From contig CAZMFO010000019.1 in NCBI GenBank assembly GCA_964565615.1, positions 1 to 16,998 on the forward strand: DNA of 16,998 nucleotides, written 5' to 3'. This stretch comes from HK-STAS-PATE-36 sp964565615 (GTDB lineage Bacteria; Patescibacteriota; Saccharimonadia; Saccharimonadales; JAGQNJ01). Within the stretch, counting starts at the first letter, position 1. Every line of letters begins with the position of its first letter. This document shows, piece by piece, positions 14,164-16,998 of the stretch. The notes beneath the pieces were generated by a model, which saw nothing but the letters and a program-made list of their open reading frames with translations, ran no database searches and had not been told where the DNA came from. The position numbers were made by a program, and so were the translations under genes.

Positions 14164-14169
14164 ATTATA
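14164..14169 (-). promoter_or_regulatory. -10 box of the uvrC promoter
   Basis: Consensus TATAAT on the minus strand, 11 nt before the uvrC ATG, predicting a leader of about 5 nt. The -35 is poor. The rest of 14153-14248 holds nothing else I can identify. Confidence 0.5.
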
Positions 14170-14248
14170 GTGCAATACATTGGCTAAACAGCATATCTCT
14201 ACCCGCTAACCAAAAAACCTTTAGTCAAAAACGAGTGATTTATTTCTT

Positions 14249-15058
14249 TTAACTCTCTAAAATGGCCGATCTTAGCTGGGCAAGCAACGACTTCATTATG
14301 GCTACTTTGTTAAATGAGCCTTCGGCAAAGTTGCCCGCAACATTATCATAACGCCCTTTGCCATTGCTACAAGGCAAAGAAGCAAATTCTCTACACAATC
14401 CATCAACCGCCTCATCCAAAGAGGCTTCTTTACCCAATAAATATTCTGTTAATTTAGGCTGTTTACCACCGAGTATCAGGTATGATTCGGCTAATTGATC
14501 TTGCAACTCTTCAGAAAATCGTTGAGCCGGACTAGTCTTGGATGCTTTAAGTGCAGAGGCTAAGGTAGTAGGGATAAATTGGTATCTCCCGACAGCAAAT
14601 AAATCCTGCTCCTTTTGTTTTTCTTGAATCTCTGACACAGTAAGATCTGTTAATTTGGCGCCGCCGAGCAACGATCTATAAACCGAGCTATCCTCTGGAG
14701 TATCACCAGCTATACCTCTGTTAACTGATTGGTATCCGCCCTCTCCGCTTGCTATTAAGTCCAACAATGCTTTCATTGACTCTTTGTAGCTAGGTTTGCG
14801 ATCTTTGACAATTTTGCCTGATTCAACACCCGGCAGAGTAGTAGTGGTAATGGAGCGCTCAACTGGTGCCGTACTTACATCAATTTGTGTTGAATCCTCT
14901 TTATTGTCATACGCCGAATATCCACCATAAATAAGAGTCAATAAAAGCACAGCCCTACCTACACCCAAAGCTAAAGGTGGCCTACCACTACCTCCACTTA
15001 ACTCGTGGATGCTAGGGTTATACACTTTAACCTCAAATGGACGAATATCTTCTTTCAT
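14249..15058 (-). CDS. Membrane-anchored muralytic enzyme, lambda R / GH104-like
   Basis: The 269-residue protein has a cytoplasmic start, one TM segment (about 30-48), a Thr/Ser-rich linker (about 60-90) and an extracytoplasmic catalytic domain. SGEGGY (104-109) gives E106 as the probable acid, VGRYQFIPTTL (156-166) matches 'aGRYQ', and LCREFASLP (221-229) matches the C-terminal 'C..iWASLPg' block of phage lambda endolysin R, a lytic transglycosylase. C222 and C230 could form a disulfide. The function is therefore probably cleavage of peptidoglycan outside the membrane, either for growth or, if the organism is an epibiont, on a host wall. It is transcribed from a promoter interlocked with that of the divergent gene at 15177. 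No Shine-Dalgarno is visible. Confidence 0.78.
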   Translation of the reverse strand: MKEDIRPFEVKVYNPSIHELSGGSGRPPLALGVGRAVLLLTLIYGGYSAYDNKEDSTQIDVSTAPVERSITTTTLPGVESGKIVKDRKPSYKESMKALLDLIASGEGGYQSVNRGIAGDTPEDSSVYRSLLGGAKLTDLTVSEIQEKQKEQDLFAVGRYQFIPTTLASALKASKTSPAQRFSEELQDQLAESYLILGGKQPKLTEYLLGKEASLDEAVDGLCREFASLPCSNGKGRYDNVAGNFAEGSFNKVAIMKSLLAQLRSAILES

Positions 15059-15072
15059 AATTTCAACACATT

Positions 15073-15102
15073 AATATACTATAGAGATTGACCTTTTGTC
15101 AA
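15073..15102 (-). promoter_or_regulatory. Promoter of the muralytic-enzyme gene
   Basis: On the minus strand TTGACA (15097-15102), 18-nt spacer, TATATT (15073-15078). The ATG at 15058 leaves a leader of about 8 nt. The -35 is one arm of the palindrome at 15087-15103. Confidence 0.7.
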
Positions 15103-15103
15103 T
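15087..15103. promoter_or_regulatory. Palindrome forming both divergent -35 boxes
   Basis: ATTGAC-CTTTT-GTCAAT is a perfect 6-bp inverted repeat. Its left arm gives the plus-strand -35 TTGACC and its right arm the minus-strand -35 TTGACA, so the two promoters overlap and RNA polymerase could not occupy both at once. A regulator bound here would control both genes. Confidence 0.65.
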
Positions 15104-15116
15104 TGTCTGGTATTAT
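15088..15116 (+). promoter_or_regulatory. Promoter of the four-TM protein gene at 15177
   Basis: TTGACC (15088-15093), 17-nt spacer ending TGG, TATTAT (15111-15116): both boxes plus an extended -10. The start is predicted near 15123, giving a leader of about 54 nt. Confidence 0.75.
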
Positions 15117-15122
15117 TATGTT

Positions 15123-15150
15123 CTGCTAATCGGCAGTGAGGGCTCTGCCC
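15123..15150 (+). promoter_or_regulatory. Leader with mutually exclusive hairpins
   Basis: Two small hairpins, CTGC/GCAG (15123-15136) and GGGC-TCT-GCCC (15140-15150), compete with a third pairing GGCAG/CTGCC (15132-15136 with 15145-15149). This could be a simple regulatory leader, but the stems are short and no known riboswitch is recognised. Confidence 0.3.
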
Positions 15151-15176
15151 AAAAACCACTCCAAAGGAAGACCAAA

Positions 15177-15779
15177 ATGCCTGCTTATGGGAACAACTCC
15201 GGAATAGTCCGGGGCGTCAACACCGCAATAGCGGTGGGATGGAAGGCGTTTATTTGTATCGTCTTGGGCCCAGGTATCCTATATCTAGACATTGCCTCCG
15301 GGGCGAACTACTTTCAAAAAGCATTCGAACCCTACCTCAAAGGGGGTATCGAAACGACCCTACCGTTGCTCGGTTGGCACGTCAACTGGAGTAAAGCAGA
15401 GACATTGGGCTTTCTGCTCAGTACTGTTACCAGCGCACTCCAGATAGTGCTCTGGAACTACTCCAAGTCAGGAGTGAAGCTCCGCCAGCTCAACCCACAC
15501 CACATTGTGGCGTTGGTCTTTGCGGGGACTATCTTCTTGCTTGACGTAGCCTCTGATCTTGGAGGAGCAACCCTTTGGGTAAGCAAAACCAAGAACGGAG
15601 GGCTCTGGCCTCAAGATGCAAACACCTTTCAGATAATTACCATTCCGGTGATCGTTCTGTCTGGCGTTGCCAACGAGGCCATACTAGACTTCTTTTTCGG
15701 GATTGACCAGCCCACCAAGCTTGGCCAGCTCCTAGAAAGAAAGAGGTCTTCGGTGGCCGAAAGGCGCACCGCCGCGTAA
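15177..15779 (+). CDS. Unrecognised four-TM membrane protein, GC-rich cassette
   Basis: I chose the ATG at 15177 (200 residues) because AAGGAAG lies 6 nt before it and because any start near 15096 would precede the promoter -10. Four hydrophobic segments are visible (about 22-42, 77-97, 109-128, 152-174), ending in a basic, polar tail. Segments 1 and 3 carry a matching motif, LDIAS (37-41) and LDVAS (122-126), each at the end of a hydrophobic run, suggesting an internal duplication with a buried Asp. The gene is clearly richer in G+C than its neighbours and uses C-ending codons, suggesting recent acquisition. It has its own promoter and ends in a large inverted repeat. No family recognised and no function assigned. 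Confidence 0.75.
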   Translation: MPAYGNNSGIVRGVNTAIAVGWKAFICIVLGPGILYLDIASGANYFQKAFEPYLKGGIETTLPLLGWHVNWSKAETLGFLLSTVTSALQIVLWNYSKSGVKLRQLNPHHIVALVFAGTIFLLDVASDLGGATLWVSKTKNGGLWPQDANTFQIITIPVIVLSGVANEAILDFFFGIDQPTKLGQLLERKRSSVAERRTAA

Positions 15780-15780
15780 C

Positions 15781-15798
15781 TGCCTCTGCAGGGAGGCA
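15781..15798 (+). terminator. Hairpin just after the four-TM gene
   Basis: TGCCTC-TGCAGG-GAGGCA, a 6-bp stem starting two bases after the stop codon. It has no U-tract, so it may be a 3' stabiliser rather than a terminator. Confidence 0.4.
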
Positions 15799-15814
15799 AA
15801 GCTGGGGAGTGGTT

Positions 15815-15890
15815 AGAACTGTGGGCTGGGGCCTGTATTGCTTTGTAGGGCACATCCCTTACTCGGCACACTTGCCCCACCCACAGTTCT
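15815..15890. repeat. Large inverted repeat between convergent genes
   Basis: AGAACTGTGGGCTGGGGC (15815-15832) is complementary to GCCCCACCCACAGTTCT (15874-15890) apart from one bulged base. The 41-nt loop contains a smaller AGGG/CCCT hairpin. It separates the four-TM gene from trhO on the opposite strand. It has the same GC-rich composition as the four-TM gene, so it may be the 3' boundary of an acquired cassette or a strong bidirectional barrier. Confidence 0.8.
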
Positions 15891-15905
15891 CGCACAAAGA
15901 ACTTA

Positions 15906-16616
15906 CTAGGCAACATTTTTTAACAAAGAGCACTCTTTGCAAGTTGATCCACTCTTCTGTTTTTTACAAACATCGCACACCAACACTAATCTATTACAAG
16001 ACTTATTTTGGCAGTTAATATATCGACTAGTCTGGTTATCGCAATGCACACACTTACCAATATCTTTTGCGTCATCACTAAACTGATGCACCATTCGATC
16101 GTCAAAAATATGTAGCTTTCCTTCCCATAAGCCCTTATCACCATATTTCTCGCCGTACTTTACTATTCCGCCATCAATTTGATAAACCTCTTTAAAGCCA
16201 CGAGATTTCATTAACGCACTTAATACTTCGCAACGAACTCCTCCGGTACAATAAGTTATTACTGGTTTATCTTTAATGTCGTTATATTTATCGCTTTCTA
16301 TTTCTGACAAAAAGTCTCGACTTGTTTTTACGTCTGGAATAACCGCATTTTTAAACACACCAATCTCTGCCTCATAAGCATTACGACCATCAAAAAATAC
16401 AACATCATCTCCTCGTTGCTTAACAAGTTCATTAACTTCCTGTGGCTTAAGGTGTTTTCCGCCACCAACTACACCTTTGTCGTCAACTTTAACCTCGTCT
16501 GGTGCACCAAAAGCAACTAGCTCGGGCCTTTCCTTAACGCTCAATCTTGGAAAGTCTTTTCCTGTTCCGTCACTCCACTTATACATTATGTTTTTGAATA
16601 CCACAGATCTGTTCAT
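15906..16616 (-). CDS. trhO: tRNA U34 hydroxylase TrhO (rhodanese-like), main C-terminal part after a frameshift
   Basis: The 236 residues cover the TrhO linker (KWSDGTGKDFPRLSVKER), a rhodanese domain with the active-site loop YCTGGVRCE (122-130; C123, and C129 as second Cys), and the characteristic C-terminal Cys-rich zinc-like region (CVHC at 189-192, CQNKSC, CDVC, CKEC). TrhO converts U34 to 5-hydroxyuridine in tRNAs, using oxygen. The missing N-terminal domain is encoded immediately upstream in another frame (16624-16794), and this frame stays open back to about 16634 with REYKRE before the Met. The gene is therefore split by a single-base shift. It converges on the four-TM gene. Confidence 0.88.
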   Translation of the reverse strand: MNRSVVFKNIMYKWSDGTGKDFPRLSVKERPELVAFGAPDEVKVDDKGVVGGGKHLKPQEVNELVKQRGDDVVFFDGRNAYEAEIGVFKNAVIPDVKTSRDFLSEIESDKYNDIKDKPVITYCTGGVRCEVLSALMKSRGFKEVYQIDGGIVKYGEKYGDKGLWEGKLHIFDDRMVHQFSDDAKDIGKCVHCDNQTSRYINCQNKSCNRLVLVCDVCKKQKSGSTCKECSLLKNVA

Positions 16617-16623
16617 TTCTCGT

Positions 16624-16794
16624 TTATATTCGCGTAAGCTCTATATCCCCGCCAAGCGTTCCATTAATACCGTGTTTGCTAACTATAACTCGCCCTTTCA
16701 GGCCTAGTCTATTACAAAGCTCCTTTTGCCATCGCACGGTCATTGCTGGGTCAGCAATTGGTACAAATTTATAGTACAAAATAACCTTATTCAT
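16624..16794 (-). CDS. trhO: TrhO N-terminal domain, frameshifted from the rest
   Basis: The 56-residue reading frame starts MNKVILYYKFVPIADP and contains LGLKGRVIVSKHGINGTLGG, the 'G..iia.eGINGT.aG' signature of the N-terminal TrhO domain. It then ends at TAA after IELTRI. Shifting +1 at about 16635 continues smoothly into the downstream trhO frame (EL-REYKREMNRS). The site reads GAG CTT ACG CGA. The -10 TAGAAT (16801-16806) is exactly 6 nt before the ATG, indicating a leaderless mRNA. Whether the shift is a mutation, a sequencing error or programmed cannot be settled here. Confidence 0.8.
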   Translation of the reverse strand: MNKVILYYKFVPIADPAMTVRWQKELCNRLGLKGRVIVSKHGINGTLGGDIELTRI

Positions 16795-16800
16795 ACTATT

Positions 16801-16806
16801 ATTCTA
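16801..16806 (-). promoter_or_regulatory. -10 box of trhO
   Basis: TAGAAT on the minus strand, 6 nt before the trhO ATG. No convincing -35. The spacing is the same as for the antitoxin and ATPase genes. Confidence 0.5.
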
Positions 16807-16864
16807 CAATAAAAATCTAACTCTGCCCGCAAGCAAACTCTTTACTAATAATGGCCCCCTAACC

Positions 16865-16998
16865 TCACTTAATAGCTAGGAACTTCTTATGTCTTTTAAA
16901 TCTCTTAAGTATAGCTAAGGCACCAGTAACTAAGACTAATATACTACCTATACCAGTTATAGCTTTAGTATTCTGCCCAGTATTAGCCAGTGGCAATC
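16865..16998 (-). CDS. C-terminal sorting signal of a sortase-anchored surface protein (partial)
   Basis: The minus strand is open from the window edge to a TGA at 16865-16867, giving 43 residues. LPLANTG (1-7) contains LANTG, an LAxTG-type sortase motif (alternatively a degenerate LPxTG). A hydrophobic stretch of about 20 residues follows (12-30) and then a basic tail KRFKRHKK (31-38): the complete tripartite cell-wall sorting signal. LAxTG is the motif preferred by class E sortases. The rest of the protein lies beyond the window, so its external domains are unknown. Confidence 0.85.
   Translation of the reverse strand, partial: LPLANTGQNTKAITGIGSILVLVTGALAILKRFKRHKKFLAIK

Noticed and set aside
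11019..15058. A prophage lysis cassette made of the 'holin' family gene and the lambda-R-like enzyme
   Set aside because: The two genes are about 3 kb apart with housekeeping genes between them. The PF04020 gene is coupled to secG, and no phage structural genes are present.
15096..15176. Upstream start for the four-TM protein near 15096
   Set aside because: It lies before the promoter -10 (15111-15116), so it could not be on that transcript. The ATG at 15177 has a good ribosome site.
15629..15916. Minus-strand frames opposite the end of the four-TM gene
   Set aside because: They cross the large inverted repeat and are antisense to a well-supported gene with a promoter and ribosome site.

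Overview
The window looks like a chromosomal segment of a small-genome bacterium of the Candidatus Saccharibacteria (TM7) / Patescibacteria type. This is inferred, not proven. The supporting points are AT-rich genes with standard stop codons, densely packed minus-strand genes, a WhiB-like regulator, a membrane-anchored muralytic enzyme, a LAxTG-type surface-protein tail, shortened or residue-depleted versions of universal proteins (UvrC, an FAD oxidase, an OMP-decarboxylase relative), and several genes whose -10 box lies only 6-11 nt before the ATG, implying leaderless or nearly leaderless mRNAs.

Layout. 1-132: start of a Phd/YefM antitoxin (minus strand, cut by the window edge). 211-405 and 4068-4308: two related, inverted, hairpin-rich non-coding elements. 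Between them lie a complete IS481-family insertion sequence (417-1497, with a TGTGA target duplication), an unrecognised coiled-coil/histidine-phosphatase-like gene, and a convergent two-gene operon encoding a P-loop ATPase/kinase and a gamma-glutamylcyclotransferase-fold protein. 4368-4943: tRNA-Gly(GCC), tRNA-Phe(GAA) and broken tRNA-Phe copies on both sides of the intact one. 5006-6379: slipin/stomatin-like protein, WhiB-like regulator and tRNA-Val(UAC). 6521-7219: PyrF-like protein with an altered active site. 7313-8947: FAD-linked oxidase lacking the family histidines.

9015-14152 is a tightly packed minus-strand block: uvrC, an aminopeptidase P-like peptidase, a four-TM PF04020 protein, secG and a membrane-anchored peptide-binding protein. 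An internal promoter precedes the PF04020 gene. 14249-15779 is a divergent pair with interlocked promoters: a lambda-R-like (GH104-type) wall-degrading enzyme and a GC-richer four-TM protein of unknown function that ends in a large inverted repeat. 15906-16794 is trhO (tRNA U34 hydroxylase) split by a +1 frameshift. 16865-16998 is the C-terminal sorting signal of a sortase-anchored surface protein.

The most novel-looking material is non-coding: the structured element pair, whose hairpins keep their shape while changing sequence, and the fractured tRNA-Phe neighbourhood. Next are the interlocked divergent promoter with its unknown membrane protein, and the leaderless-promoter pattern.
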